Positions 33,585 through 41,775 of a stretch of DNA of 64,000 nt are shown one piece after another. The position numbers and the translations under genes are program-made. The DNA comes from SSF14 sp046331245 (lineage in GTDB: Bacteria > Actinomycetota > Acidimicrobiia > Acidimicrobiales > Microtrichaceae). Position 1 is the first letter of the stretch. The number at the start of each line of letters is the position of its first letter. The notes beneath the pieces were generated by a model. It saw nothing but the letters and a program-made list of their open reading frames with translations. It had not been told where the DNA came from and did no database searches. The stretch is from positions 248,001-312,000 of the forward strand of contig JAXLRH010000004.1 of NCBI GenBank assembly GCA_046331245.1. Direction: 5' to 3'.

Positions 33585-34817
33585 TCAGCCCGGCGCCTGG
33601 CGCGCACGGCGTGGGCACGGGCGAGTCGCCGGTGCGGGCCCAGGCCAGCGGGTCACGCATCGGCGCCCTCGGGCCTCGCTCGTCCAGGCCACGAGTCGTC
33701 GTGCCGCCTCGGTGATGTCGGCCGTCGATCCGGCGAGCGACCATCTCATCCAGCGGTGACCCTCGACGGGATCGAAGTCGACGCCGGGCGCCGCGGCGAC
33801 GCCGAGTTCGTTCAGCCAGAGGTCGACGAGCTCACGGCTGTCGATGCCCCAGTGCGACACGTCGCCGTACAGGTAGAAGGCGCCGCCGGCCGGCGCGACC
33901 TCCCGAACCCCCATGGCGGCCAGCGCCTCGGTCATCACGCGGCGGTTCTCGGCGTAGCGGGCCACGTGCGCGTCGAGCTCCTCGCTGCAGTGCATGGCGG
34001 CGAGCGCCGCGTGTTGCGCCAGCGTGGGCGGTGAGAGGTAGAGGTTCTGGCTGAGCCGATCGGCTGCCTCGACGAGCTCGGCGGGCACGATCATCCAGCC
34101 GAGCCGCCACCCGGTCATCGAGAAGTACTTGGAGAAGCTGCCGATGACGATCGAGCGGGCGGAGCACGCCGTCGGTGCCGCCTCGCCGAACGTGATGCCG
34201 TGGTAGATCTCGTCGGCGACGAGCTGGACGTCGTGCCCGTCGCACCACCGCTGCAGCTCGTCGAGCGCGGCGGCGTCGTAGGTCGCCCCCGTCGGGTTGG
34301 CCGGGCTGGCGACGATGACGCCGGCGGGCGGCTCCGCCAGCGCGTCGAGGTGCGACGCCCGGAGGAGGTAGCCGTCGTCGTGGCCGACCCGGACGGCGAG
34401 GGGCCGCAGGCCCAGCGCGACCAGGATCTGGCGGTAGCAGGGGTACCCGGGCTCGGCGACGGCCACGGTGGCGCCGGCGTCGAAGGCGGCGAGGGAGGCG
34501 AGCACCACGGCGGCCGATGCCCCGGCCGTGACGATCACGCGGGCGGGGTCGACCGCCACGTCGTACCGCTCGCGATACAGCGACGCGATGCGGGCGCGGA
34601 GCGGGGCGATGCCGCACGCCGGCGTGTACCCCAGCGGATCGCCGGCGGCGAGCAGGGCCGTGGCGGCGGCGACGGCGGCAGCAGGCGCGCCGCTCTGCGG
34701 CTGGCCGACTTCGAGGTGGAGCACGGCGTCGCCTGCGGCCTCGCGCTCGGCGGCGGCCGCGACCACCTCCATGACGTGGAACGGTTCGATCCGGCTCCGC
34801 CGGGATGCCGGACTCAT
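33585..34817 (-). CDS. Class I/II pyridoxal-phosphate aminotransferase
   Basis: A 410-residue fold-type I aminotransferase. Its features are VTAGASAAVVLASLAAFDAG, the PLP-ring Asn in ASPANPTGATYD, the conserved Asp/Tyr in QLVADEIYHGITFG and the Schiff-base Lys in GSFSKYFSMTGWRLGW. The last 25 residues (RGRRCVTRWPGPAPATRPCP) are Pro/Arg-rich and look unlike the family; a local frameshift could explain them. It lies 7 nt after the SCO6745-like gene. The substrate is unknown. Confidence 0.9.
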   Translation of the reverse strand: MSPASRRSRIEPFHVMEVVAAAAEREAAGDAVLHLEVGQPQSGAPAAAVAAATALLAAGDPLGYTPACGIAPLRARIASLYRERYDVAVDPARVIVTAGASAAVVLASLAAFDAGATVAVAEPGYPCYRQILVALGLRPLAVRVGHDDGYLLRASHLDALAEPPAGVIVASPANPTGATYDAAALDELQRWCDGHDVQLVADEIYHGITFGEAAPTACSARSIVIGSFSKYFSMTGWRLGWMIVPAELVEAADRLSQNLYLSPPTLAQHAALAAMHCSEELDAHVARYAENRRVMTEALAAMGVREVAPAGGAFYLYGDVSHWGIDSRELVDLWLNELGVAAAPGVDFDPVEGHRWMRWSLAGSTADITEAARRLVAWTSEARGRRCVTRWPGPAPATRPCPRRARQAPG

Positions 34818-34824
34818 GTCGGGG

Positions 34825-35553
34825 TCAGATCAGCCCGCCGCGGACGGCCCGCACCAGCTCGACGAAGTGCTCGCGCTCGGTGTCGTCCAACGCCTCGAGC
34901 GGCTGTGCCGCCAGCTCTCCGGTGCGCTGCTCGACCGCGAGCATCGCGTTGGCGAGGTGGGCGACGTCGGGGTAGGGCTCCACGTAGCCGAACAGCGCGG
35001 CGTTCGGCGCGCCGCCGGTGCTGAGGACGGCGTGCGCGGGATCGATGCCGGCGGCGACGACGGCGATCAGGTGTGCGCCCCCGCGGTACTCGCGCAGGAT
35101 GTTGAGCCGCAGCGCTGCCGCCCCCTTGCCGTCGCTCGGGACGTCGAGCGCCCGCCAACCGGCGAACAGCGGCTGGCCCGCGGACTGCGCGGCGGCGATG
35201 ACGCGCCCGGCGAGGCCGGACAGCTCGTCGTAGTCGACGTCGGCGCCGAAGTGGTCCCGGCCCCACTGGGCGCACGCGTCGGCGAAGAGCTCGGCCGCCC
35301 GGTGAGGCGGCTGCGCGGCGCGTCCCTGGTTCCACAGCGAGCGGACCGTGGCGGGCTCGAAGAAACCGAGCGTCGCGACCACCACGTCGGGGTCGACGTC
35401 GCCGAGGACGCCGCAGCGCCCGCAGAAGTAGAAGTCGAGCCCGTCGAAGCCGTGCTCGGCCGCCGCCGCATAGGTGGTCGGGTCGAACATGAACCGCGAG
35501 CCGATCGAGCCGATCGGTCGGGCGATGGCGGACGCTGCGTCGAGCGGAGTCAT
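34825..35553 (-). CDS. SCO6745-like family protein
   Basis: A 242-residue soluble protein. The N-terminal stretch SIGSRFMFDPTTYAAAAEHGFDGLDFYFCGR, then CGVLGDVDPDVVVATLGFFEP, has the pattern of the SCO6745 family of actinobacterial proteins of unknown function. The rest is helical and ends LDDTEREHFVELVRAVRGGLI. It lies 21 nt after the Ltp-type gene and 7 nt before the aminotransferase, so it may be in the same operon as the DUF35/Ltp pair. I cannot assign a reaction. Confidence 0.75.
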   Translation of the reverse strand: MTPLDAASAIARPIGSIGSRFMFDPTTYAAAAEHGFDGLDFYFCGRCGVLGDVDPDVVVATLGFFEPATVRSLWNQGRAAQPPHRAAELFADACAQWGRDHFGADVDYDELSGLAGRVIAAAQSAGQPLFAGWRALDVPSDGKGAAALRLNILREYRGGAHLIAVVAAGIDPAHAVLSTGGAPNAALFGYVEPYPDVAHLANAMLAVEQRTGELAAQPLEALDDTEREHFVELVRAVRGGLI

Positions 35554-35574
35554 GCCCCGATCTTCGCAGACCCG

Positions 35575-36774
35575 CTACTTGGCGACGATGACCGACGAGC
35601 CGTGGCCGAACAGGCCCTGGTTCGCCGTGATGCCCACCCGGGCGCCCTCGGCCTGGCGGCCGGTGGCCTGGCCGCGCAGCTGCCACGTGAGCTCGCACAC
35701 CTGGGCGATCGCCTGGGCCGGCACGGCCTCACCGAAGCAGGCGAGACCGCCGGACGGGTTCACCACGACCCGGCCGCCGAACGTCGTCTGACCGTCGCGC
35801 AGCAGCTTCTCGGCCTCGCCCGGTCCGCAGAACCCGAGGTCCTCGTACCAGTCGAGCTCGAGTGCGGTGGAGAGGTCGTACACCTCGGCGACGTCGATGT
35901 CGTCGGGGCCGAGGCCCGCCTGCGCGTACGCCGCGTCGCCGATCGCCTGCTTGAAGGTGCGGGGCGGGATGTCGAGGCCGGCGGCGCTGTCGGTCGAGAA
36001 GTTCGGCATCTCGATGACGGTGTTGGGGAAGGTGGGCGTGACGGTGGAGACGCCCTTGATCTTCACGGCGTCGGCATGGCCGTGGGCGGCGGCCCACTCC
36101 TTGGACGCGATGATCATCGCGGCGCCGCCGTCGGAGGTGGCGCAGATGCTGAGCAGGCGCAGGGGGTCGGCGACGACCGGCGACGCGAGCACGTCCTCGA
36201 CCGTGTACTCCTTGCGGAAGCGGGCATACGGGTTGTTGAGGCCGTGGCTCGCGTTCTTCACCTTCACCCGCGCGAAGTCCTCTTCGGTCGCGCCGTAGAG
36301 GTCCATGCGCCGGCGGGCGTAGAGGCCGAAGTAGGTGGGGTTGGTCGCGCCCAGGAGGCGGAAGCGGAGCCAGTCGGGGTCGTCGCCGCGCTCGCCCTTC
36401 GCCGGGGCCAGGAACCCCTTCGGCGTGGTGTCGGCGCCGACGACGAGTGCGACGTCGCACAGGCCGGCGAGGATGCGGTGCCGCGCCGCCTCGATGGCCA
36501 TCACGCCCGACGCGCACGCGCCGTAGGCCGACGTGACGGGGATACCGGTCCAGCCCATCGCCTGCGCGAAGGTCGCGCCCGCGACGTAGCCCGGGTAGCC
36601 GTTGCGCATGGTGTCGGCGCCGGCGACGAACTGCACGTCCCGGTAGTCGATGCCGGCGTCGGCGACCGCGTCCTTGATGGCGGCCACGCCGTACTCGACG
36701 AAGTTGCGACCCCACTTGCCCCAGGGGTGCATGCCCACACCGATGACGGAGACCTCGTCCACTGCGCCGCTCAT
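35575..36774 (-). CDS. Lipid-transfer protein / thiolase-superfamily enzyme (Ltp-like)
   Basis: A 399-residue protein of the SCP-x/Ltp branch of the thiolase superfamily. C87 lies in SAYGACASGVMAIEAARH. The usual GHPxGxTG His motif is replaced by NPSGGLACFGEAVPAQAIAQV, and the C-terminal Cys region reads GLFGHGSSVIVAK, so classical thiolysis is unlikely. VAEVYDLSTALELDWYEDLGFC keeps the Tyr-rich loop seen in Ltp2-type aldolases. It overlaps the DUF35 gene by 4 nt, the partner domain Ltp2 needs. A retro-aldol step in sterol side-chain breakdown is the best inference. Confidence 0.82.
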   Translation of the reverse strand: MSGAVDEVSVIGVGMHPWGKWGRNFVEYGVAAIKDAVADAGIDYRDVQFVAGADTMRNGYPGYVAGATFAQAMGWTGIPVTSAYGACASGVMAIEAARHRILAGLCDVALVVGADTTPKGFLAPAKGERGDDPDWLRFRLLGATNPTYFGLYARRRMDLYGATEEDFARVKVKNASHGLNNPYARFRKEYTVEDVLASPVVADPLRLLSICATSDGGAAMIIASKEWAAAHGHADAVKIKGVSTVTPTFPNTVIEMPNFSTDSAAGLDIPPRTFKQAIGDAAYAQAGLGPDDIDVAEVYDLSTALELDWYEDLGFCGPGEAEKLLRDGQTTFGGRVVVNPSGGLACFGEAVPAQAIAQVCELTWQLRGQATGRQAEGARVGITANQGLFGHGSSVIVAK

Positions 36775-37217
36775 GCCGCACCTCCCCAGCCCACCGGCTG
36801 CCACTTCCACATCATGTAGTCGTTCTCGTCGTCGCTGTAGAGGGTGTCGAGCACCAGCTCCATCTCGGCCCCGACCTGCAGGTCGTCGGCCGTGACGCCG
36901 GCGGGGCACTGCCCGAGCACGACCATCTTCTCGTCGGCCAGCTCGACGGCGGCGATGAAGAACGGCTCGTACGGGTCGGCCACCGGGATGTACGGATCGG
37001 GCGGCTGGTAGCCGGCGTTCGTGTAGCTCCACAGACGACCCGTGCGGCTCAGCTCCACGGGCACCAGCTCGGCGGTCGAGTGGCCCGGCGCCCGCGACAT
37101 CGTGGTCTCGGGCGGGAAGAAGACGGTGCCGCTCTCGGAGCACCGGGTGCCGATGAGGCGGGGCTCGTCATCGAGGGTGAACCACCCCTCGACGGCGGCT
37201 ACGCGTGACCTGGACAT
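36771..37217 (-). CDS. DUF35 OB-fold protein, partner of the Ltp-like enzyme
   Basis: A 148-residue protein with the ribbon/OB-fold pattern LIGTRCSESGTVFFPPET near the N-terminus and GRLWSYTNAGYQPPDPYIPV followed by a beta barrel. The rubredoxin-type zinc ribbon normally has four Cys; only C26 remains here. DUF35 proteins work as the acyl-CoA-binding partner of Ltp-type thiolase-fold enzymes. The stop overlaps the Ltp start (ATGA). One of the six ATCTGACG-type operators lies 49-67 nt upstream. Confidence 0.85.
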   Translation of the reverse strand: MSRSRVAAVEGWFTLDDEPRLIGTRCSESGTVFFPPETTMSRAPGHSTAELVPVELSRTGRLWSYTNAGYQPPDPYIPVADPYEPFFIAAVELADEKMVVLGQCPAGVTADDLQVGAEMELVLDTLYSDDENDYMMWKWQPVGWGGAA

Positions 37218-37265
37218 GGTCGCCTCTTTCGTTCGAAGTCGGGCCGCTGCGCGTCCGGTGACGGA

Positions 37266-37284
37266 ATCTGACGGACCGTCAGGC
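37266..37284. promoter_or_regulatory. Operator copy 1 (CTGACG-N3-CGTCAG), DUF35/Ltp unit
   Basis: ATCTGACGGACCGTCAGGC. The inner CTGACG-GAC-CGTCAG is a perfect palindrome. It lies 49 nt upstream of the DUF35 start and matches five other copies in the window. Confidence 0.85.
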
Positions 37285-37375
37285 CAGCGGTCGGAACAGC
37301 GTGCCCCACTGGGCCGTTCGGATCAATTCTCCCGGGCCCCGAGGCGTTGCGGGGGAGGCGCTTTACCTTGACCGC

Positions 37376-38089
37376 ATGAGCGCACCTCAGCTGCTCCGCG
37401 ACGCGGGGCTCGACGCGGTGATCGGCATGTATCCCGTGGTGCACCGCCTCCGGACGACCGTGGTCGCGCCATGGGCGTCGGCGGCGACCGGCGACCCCGC
37501 CGTGCGCGCCCCGCGACGGGTGCTCGTGTACGGCCCGACGGGCTGCGGCGTGCGCTTCATCGCTGCTCGCCTTGCGGACGAGCTGGCCGTGCACGCCGGT
37601 GTCGGCGCCGTCGTGTTGGACGCGCTCGACGACGACGCCCACCACGACGCGTCGGAGGTCGCGGCGCTGCTCGACGGCCCCGAAGCACGCGACGTCGTGC
37701 TCATCGGCGTGTCGCACCGCCCGTGGCTGCTGTCGACGCAGTTCTTCGACGAGGGGGGCTTCGAGCGCATGGCGTTCGTGCCGCCTCCCGATTGGGACGC
37801 TCGCCGCTTCCGCCTGTGGGAGACGCCGTGGGGCAGCCGCCTCGATGCCGGCGACCTCGATCAGCTGGTCGCCGCGACCGAGGGCTGGGCCGGCTCCGAC
37901 CTGGCGCTCCTCGGCGGTGTCGGCGCGGCGTCGCTGCCGACGATGGCGGAGCTCACTGCCGCGGTGTCGGCGGGAGCGACCGATGCGGGCGAGTGGCTCG
38001 CCCACGCACGTGACCTCGTCGGCAGTCTGCACCCCTACGGGCGGGTCGACGACCTCGTGGGGTACATGCAGCGCTACCGCCTGCTGTAG
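37376..38089 (+). CDS. AAA+-like protein with degenerate P-loop
   Basis: A 237-residue protein resembling an AAA+ domain: VLVYGPTGCGVRFIAARLADELA is in the Walker A position, but the Lys-Ser/Thr pair is V59-R60. VVLIGVSHRPWLLSTQFFDEGGF and PDWDARRFRLWE follow the pattern of an AAA+ sensor/arginine-finger region (FERMAFVPPP). It starts 6 nt after a TACCTT box. The loss of the Lys argues against ATP hydrolysis. Its role is unknown, and its neighbours do not share an obvious pathway. Confidence 0.75.
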   Translation: MSAPQLLRDAGLDAVIGMYPVVHRLRTTVVAPWASAATGDPAVRAPRRVLVYGPTGCGVRFIAARLADELAVHAGVGAVVLDALDDDAHHDASEVAALLDGPEARDVVLIGVSHRPWLLSTQFFDEGGFERMAFVPPPDWDARRFRLWETPWGSRLDAGDLDQLVAATEGWAGSDLALLGGVGAASLPTMAELTAAVSAGATDAGEWLAHARDLVGSLHPYGRVDDLVGYMQRYRLL

Positions 38090-38102
38090 GTCGCGCCGGC
38101 CA

Positions 38103-38801
38103 CTAGTTCCACTGGCTGCGGTCCTGGTAGTCGGCGGTGGGCTGCGTCGCGACCTGGTCGTCGGTGACGTCGTACACGGGCTCGTAGCGACCGCTGCGAA
38201 TCGTGATGACGGCCATCACGGCGAGGGCGACGGCGAGGAGCGCGACCGCCACGACCAACAGCACGCTGGTGGTGCTCGGTTGGGCGATGTGCACGTTGAG
38301 GACGGCGTCGCGCGCCGCCTGCGGGCTCGCGTCGACCCGCTTGGTCATCGCGTCGACCCCGGCCTGGCAGGCCGTGAGGTCGGTCTGCGCGCCCGAGAGC
38401 GACCGGCTGTTCAACCGGTCGGCGAGGCGGGCCAGGCAACCGTCGACGCCGGCGAGGCTCGACGAGATGCCGTCGGCGTCGTTCGAGAGCTCGTCGAGCT
38501 GCACCTGCTGCTTCGTGACCGTGCCGCCCGCGAGGTTCAGCTCCACCAGCGCCTCCTCGAGGCGTGCCGGCGGCACCTTGAACGTGAGGCGGCTGTCGCC
38601 GCCGCCGTCGTAGGACGTGCTCTCGGACGACTTCGTCGCTCCGACGGACGCGAGCCGGCTGATCACCAGTCCTCGCAGCGCGACCACCTTGTCCGACTCG
38701 ATGGTGACGTCGGCCGTGGCCCCGGGCGCGTGCTGCTGACCGGACCACCAGACGAGGCCCAGGAGGACGGGCACGCCGAGGAGCACGAGCATCCGCTTCA
38801 C
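38103..38801 (-). CDS. DUF4349-like membrane protein
   Basis: A 232-residue protein with an N-terminal membrane helix (MLVLLGVPVLLGLVWW) and a C-terminal one (SVLLVVAVALLAVALAVMAVI, about 180-200). Between them, SRLTFKVPPARLEEALVELNLAGG is typical of the DUF4349 domain, followed by a helical stretch with two Cys (GCLARLADRL, LTACQAGV). The GTG start is 6 nt after a TAGCCT box. The function is unknown. Confidence 0.75.
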   Translation of the reverse strand: MKRMLVLLGVPVLLGLVWWSGQQHAPGATADVTIESDKVVALRGLVISRLASVGATKSSESTSYDGGGDSRLTFKVPPARLEEALVELNLAGGTVTKQQVQLDELSNDADGISSSLAGVDGCLARLADRLNSRSLSGAQTDLTACQAGVDAMTKRVDASPQAARDAVLNVHIAQPSTTSVLLVVAVALLAVALAVMAVITIRSGRYEPVYDVTDDQVATQPTADYQDRSQWN

Positions 38802-38846
38802 GGCGCAAGGCTATGAGCGCGCCCCCGCACGGGCGCGGACCCCGGC

Positions 38847-39629
38847 TCAGGCGGAGTCGCCGCCGGCGTTGGAGGCGGCGAGGAACGCGGGGCGCTCGCC
38901 ACCGCCGTGCAGCAGCACCTGGGCCCCGCTGACGTACGACGCGAGCGGCGACGCGAGGTACACGCACGTGTCGGCCACGTCGCCGGGCGTGCCCATGCGG
39001 CCGAGCGGCACGGTGGCGGCCACTGCGGCGACACCGTCGGCGTCGCCGTAGTGCATCTCCGCCTGCTCGGTCTCGATAAGCCCGCAGGTGACGGCGTTGA
39101 CCCGGACCTTCGGCGCCCACTCGACGGCGAGCGACTGCGTGAGGTTGAGGAGGCCGGCCTTGGCCGCACCGTACGCGGCAGTGCCGGGCGAAGGACGAAC
39201 GGCGGACACCGACGCGATGTTGATGATGGTGCCGCCCGACTCCTGGCCCTGCATCGTCGCGTTGGCCCGCTGCGCGAGATGGAGCGGCGCCACGAGGTTG
39301 AGGCGGATGATCGACTCGCTGAAGCGGGGCGACGCCGTGGCCGCGTCGACGTGGGGGCTGCCGCCCGCGTTGTTGATCACGATGTCGACGCGACCCCAGC
39401 GGCGCTCGGCCTCGCCGACCAGCGCGTCGACCTGCTCGGGGTCGCGCACGTCGCACGCCGTGAAGGCGGCGGTGCGCCCGCCGGCGGAGGGGAGATCGGC
39501 CGGCTCGGTGCGGCCACACGTGAGCACGTCGGCCCCCAGTTCGAGGAAGCGCTCGCAGATCGTGCGGCCGATGCCCTTGGTGCCGCCGGTGACGATCACC
39601 ACCTGGCCCGTGAAGTCGATGCTCAACAT
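38847..39629 (-). CDS. Short-chain dehydrogenase/reductase, Rv3549c-type
   Basis: A 260-residue classical SDR. TGGTKGIG is the nucleotide loop (about 15), NNAGG follows strand 4, IASVSA and YGAAK hold the catalytic Ser, Tyr and Lys. It lies divergent from echA20 with an operator between them. The same divergent pair (Rv3549c/Rv3550) is found in the mycobacterial HIP-degradation cluster, so a role in steroid ring C/D breakdown is likely. The ATG at 39629 is chosen; a GTG three codons upstream is possible. Confidence 0.88.
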   Translation of the reverse strand: MLSIDFTGQVVIVTGGTKGIGRTICERFLELGADVLTCGRTEPADLPSAGGRTAAFTACDVRDPEQVDALVGEAERRWGRVDIVINNAGGSPHVDAATASPRFSESIIRLNLVAPLHLAQRANATMQGQESGGTIINIASVSAVRPSPGTAAYGAAKAGLLNLTQSLAVEWAPKVRVNAVTCGLIETEQAEMHYGDADGVAAVAATVPLGRMGTPGDVADTCVYLASPLASYVSGAQVLLHGGGERPAFLAASNAGGDSA

Positions 39630-39669
39630 GGACGTCACGGTAGGCGATCGTGGAAACTGGATCGGTCCG

Positions 39670-39688
39670 ATCTGACGGAGTGTCAGAT
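39670..39688. promoter_or_regulatory. Operator copy 2, between SDR and echA20
   Basis: ATCTGACGGAGTGTCAGAT, with G and C flanks extending it to 21 bp; one internal mismatch (CG to TG). It lies in the divergent promoter region, 18 nt before echA20. Confidence 0.85.
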
Positions 39689-39706
39689 CTGCGGAGGGAG
39701 AACACC

Positions 39707-40465
39707 GTGCCCATCACCTGTACCGTCGCCGACGGCATCGCCGAGGTCGTCATGGCGAACCCGCCCGTGAACGCGCTGACGGTCGCCGGGTGGTTCGAGC
39801 TCGCCGACGTGATCACGGCGGCCGGTCGCGACCAGTCCGTCGGCGCCGTCGTGCTGCGCGCCGAGGGGAAGGGCTGGAACGCGGGCGTCGACATCAAGGA
39901 GATGCAGAACACGGAGGGCTTCGACGCCCTGCTCGGCGCCAACCGCGGCTGCTACGCGGCGTTCGCCGCCGTGTACGAGTGTGAGGTGCCGGTCATCGCG
40001 GCGGTACACGACTTCTGCCTGGGCGGTGGCATCGGCCTCGTCGGCAACGCCGACGTGATCGTGGCGGCCGAGGGCACGCGGTTCGGCCTCCCCGAGGTCA
40101 ACCAGGGCGCGCTGGGCGCGGCCACCCACCTCTCGCGACTGGTGCCCCAGCACAAGATGCGGGAGATGGTGTACACCGCGCTCCCGGTCGACGTGTCGGT
40201 GCTCGCTGCCTACGGCTCGGTGGCGCGTGTCGTCCCGGCCGAGGAACTGCGGGACGCGGCGATGGAGATCGCCGCGGTGATCTGCACGAAGTCGCGGTTC
40301 GTCATCCGCCGTGCGAAGGAGTCGCTCAACGCGATCGACCCCGTCGACGTGAAGCGCAGCTACCGCTACGAGCAGGGCTTCACGTTCGAGCTCAACCTGG
40401 CGGGGGTCGCGGACGAGGCCCGCGACGCGTTCGTCGAGAAGCGCGACGCGACCTTCAGCAAGTAG
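39707..40465 (+). CDS. echA20: Enoyl-CoA hydratase-family ring hydrolase EchA20
   Basis: A 252-residue crotonase-fold protein. NAGVDIKEMQNTEGFDALLG, NRGCYAAFAAVYECEVPVIA, FCLGGGIGLVGNADVIVA and FGLPEVNQGALGAATHLSRL are the distinctive EchA20 blocks; the C-terminus ends NLAGVADEARDAFVEK. In mycobacteria EchA20 opens the first of the last two steroid rings during HIP breakdown. The GTG start follows GGAGGGAG by 6 nt. It is divergent from the SDR gene over an operator. Confidence 0.92.
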   Translation: MPITCTVADGIAEVVMANPPVNALTVAGWFELADVITAAGRDQSVGAVVLRAEGKGWNAGVDIKEMQNTEGFDALLGANRGCYAAFAAVYECEVPVIAAVHDFCLGGGIGLVGNADVIVAAEGTRFGLPEVNQGALGAATHLSRLVPQHKMREMVYTALPVDVSVLAAYGSVARVVPAEELRDAAMEIAAVICTKSRFVIRRAKESLNAIDPVDVKRSYRYEQGFTFELNLAGVADEARDAFVEKRDATFSK

Positions 40466-40466
40466 G

Positions 40467-41000
40467 TCAGCCGCCCGGCGTGGCGCCGCACTTCTTGCTG
40501 ACCACGCTGAACAGCTTCGACATCGCGTTGAGGAACTTCTCGTCGCTGAACGCCGACGGCCCGTGCTGGGTGAACTGCTTCAGGTCGAAGGACGGGTCCT
40601 CCGTCTCGGCGACCATCCCGGCCGCGGCCGTGCGCACCACGTCGGCCTGATCGGCGACCTCTGCGGGCGCGGCGTCGGCGATGGCGCCGTACGCGGTGCC
40701 GAGGAAGGTGGCCGCCGCCTTCGCCTGGTCGGCGGTGGTCGGGTTGCCCGCCGAGCCCGCGCCGTCGAGCACGCCGACGAGCGCGCACAGGTCGCCCTTC
40801 GCCGCGGCGATCTCCCCGGTGAGCTTCTCGAGCGTGTCGTTGAACTTCTTCGGGTCGGTGACCGTCGTGGTCGTGGCGCCGGCGGCGCCTCCCGCCGTGG
40901 TGGTCGACGACGCGCCGGACGACTTGCCGGAGGAACATGCCGGCGCGACGAGCGCGGCGACGGACAGCAGCCCGACGAGGAGCGGACGGTGCAAGGACAT
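40467..41000 (-). CDS. Lipoprotein, paralogue of the next gene upstream
   Basis: A 177-residue lipoprotein with a signal sequence (LLVGLLSVAALVAPAC) and lipobox Cys C22, then a Ser/Thr-rich linker. The mature part begins VTDPKKFNDTLEKLTGEIAAAKGDLCALVG. The downstream end (KLFSVVSKKCGATPGG) places a second Cys, so a disulfide is possible. It is similar to the adjacent lipoprotein (41012-41605), which suggests a tandem duplication. The function is unknown. Confidence 0.82.
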   Translation of the reverse strand: MSLHRPLLVGLLSVAALVAPACSSGKSSGASSTTTAGGAAGATTTTVTDPKKFNDTLEKLTGEIAAAKGDLCALVGVLDGAGSAGNPTTADQAKAAATFLGTAYGAIADAAPAEVADQADVVRTAAAGMVAETEDPSFDLKQFTQHGPSAFSDEKFLNAMSKLFSVVSKKCGATPGG

Positions 41001-41011
41001 GGTGATGTCGA

Positions 41012-41605
41012 TCAGCCCTTGCTGGCGCCGGTGTTCGTGCACTTCGTGCTCATCGTCTCGGTGAGACGGCTCAGCGCGGCCGTGAGGTCGGGCGTGGCGA
41101 ACGCCGCCGGCGGCCCGCCGACCGGCAGCGACGCGGGGTCGTAGCCGGCGGCCTTGATGTCGGCCTGCATCTTGTCGACGGCGGAGCGGATGAGCTTGGA
41201 GTCGGCGGCGCCCTGCGACGTGTCGGTCGGCATCGTGTCCGCGATCTTCGTGAAGATCGCCGCGTAGAAGTCGTAGAGGCGGTGGACCTCGTCGGGCGTG
41301 GTCGCCTTGCCCGCCTGCCGGGTGCTGTTGGCGCCCGCCAGGACGATGCCGCAGAAGGTGTCGCCGGCGTCGGTGAGCTCCTTGTTCATCGCCGCGAGCG
41401 TGTCCTCGAACGCCTTGGGGTCGTGCACCGTGGTGGTGGTGCTGTCCGGCGTCGTGGCCCCCGAGCCGGACCCCGTCGCCGTCGTGGTCGTGGCGGCGGT
41501 GGTGGACGAGGAGGACTTCGCAGCGTCGTTGCTGTTGCCGCAGGCGGCGGTGGTGCACCCCAGGATCAGGATCACCCCGATGATGAGCGAATGGCGAGCA
41601 GTCAC
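41012..41605 (-). CDS. Lipoprotein, paralogue of the downstream gene
   Basis: A 197-residue lipoprotein. The signal peptide SLIIGVILILGCTTAAC gives lipobox Cys at C22. The Thr/Ser-rich linker (TTAATTTTATGSGSGATTPD) is followed by VHDPKAFEDTLAAMNKELTDAGDTFCGIVL, which aligns with the next gene's VTDPKKFNDTLEKLTGEIAAAKGDLCALVG. The 11-nt gap between the two suggests one operon. Both lie between echA20 and ipdA on the opposite strand. Confidence 0.82.
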   Translation of the reverse strand: MTARHSLIIGVILILGCTTAACGNSNDAAKSSSSTTAATTTTATGSGSGATTPDSTTTTVHDPKAFEDTLAAMNKELTDAGDTFCGIVLAGANSTRQAGKATTPDEVHRLYDFYAAIFTKIADTMPTDTSQGAADSKLIRSAVDKMQADIKAAGYDPASLPVGGPPAAFATPDLTAALSRLTETMSTKCTNTGASKG

Positions 41606-41729
41606 GTGCGCGGTTCCTTCGGTCGGCGTAACGGGGTCACGCTATCGGGATCGTCGCGGGACGCATGTCACCTCATGTGGCCGTCCTCAGTGGGGCCGGG
41701 GACGTGTCCTGGGCTACGGTCTCTGCCTG

Positions 41730-41748
41730 ATCTGACGGACCGTCAGAT
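41730..41748. promoter_or_regulatory. Operator copy 3, before ipdA
   Basis: ATCTGACGGACCGTCAGAT, extended by TG and CA to a perfect 23-bp palindrome (41728-41750). It lies 27 nt before the ipdA ATG. This is the best match to the consensus. Confidence 0.9.
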
Positions 41749-41775
41749 CACGAGGTCGAGCACTGCGAGGACAGC

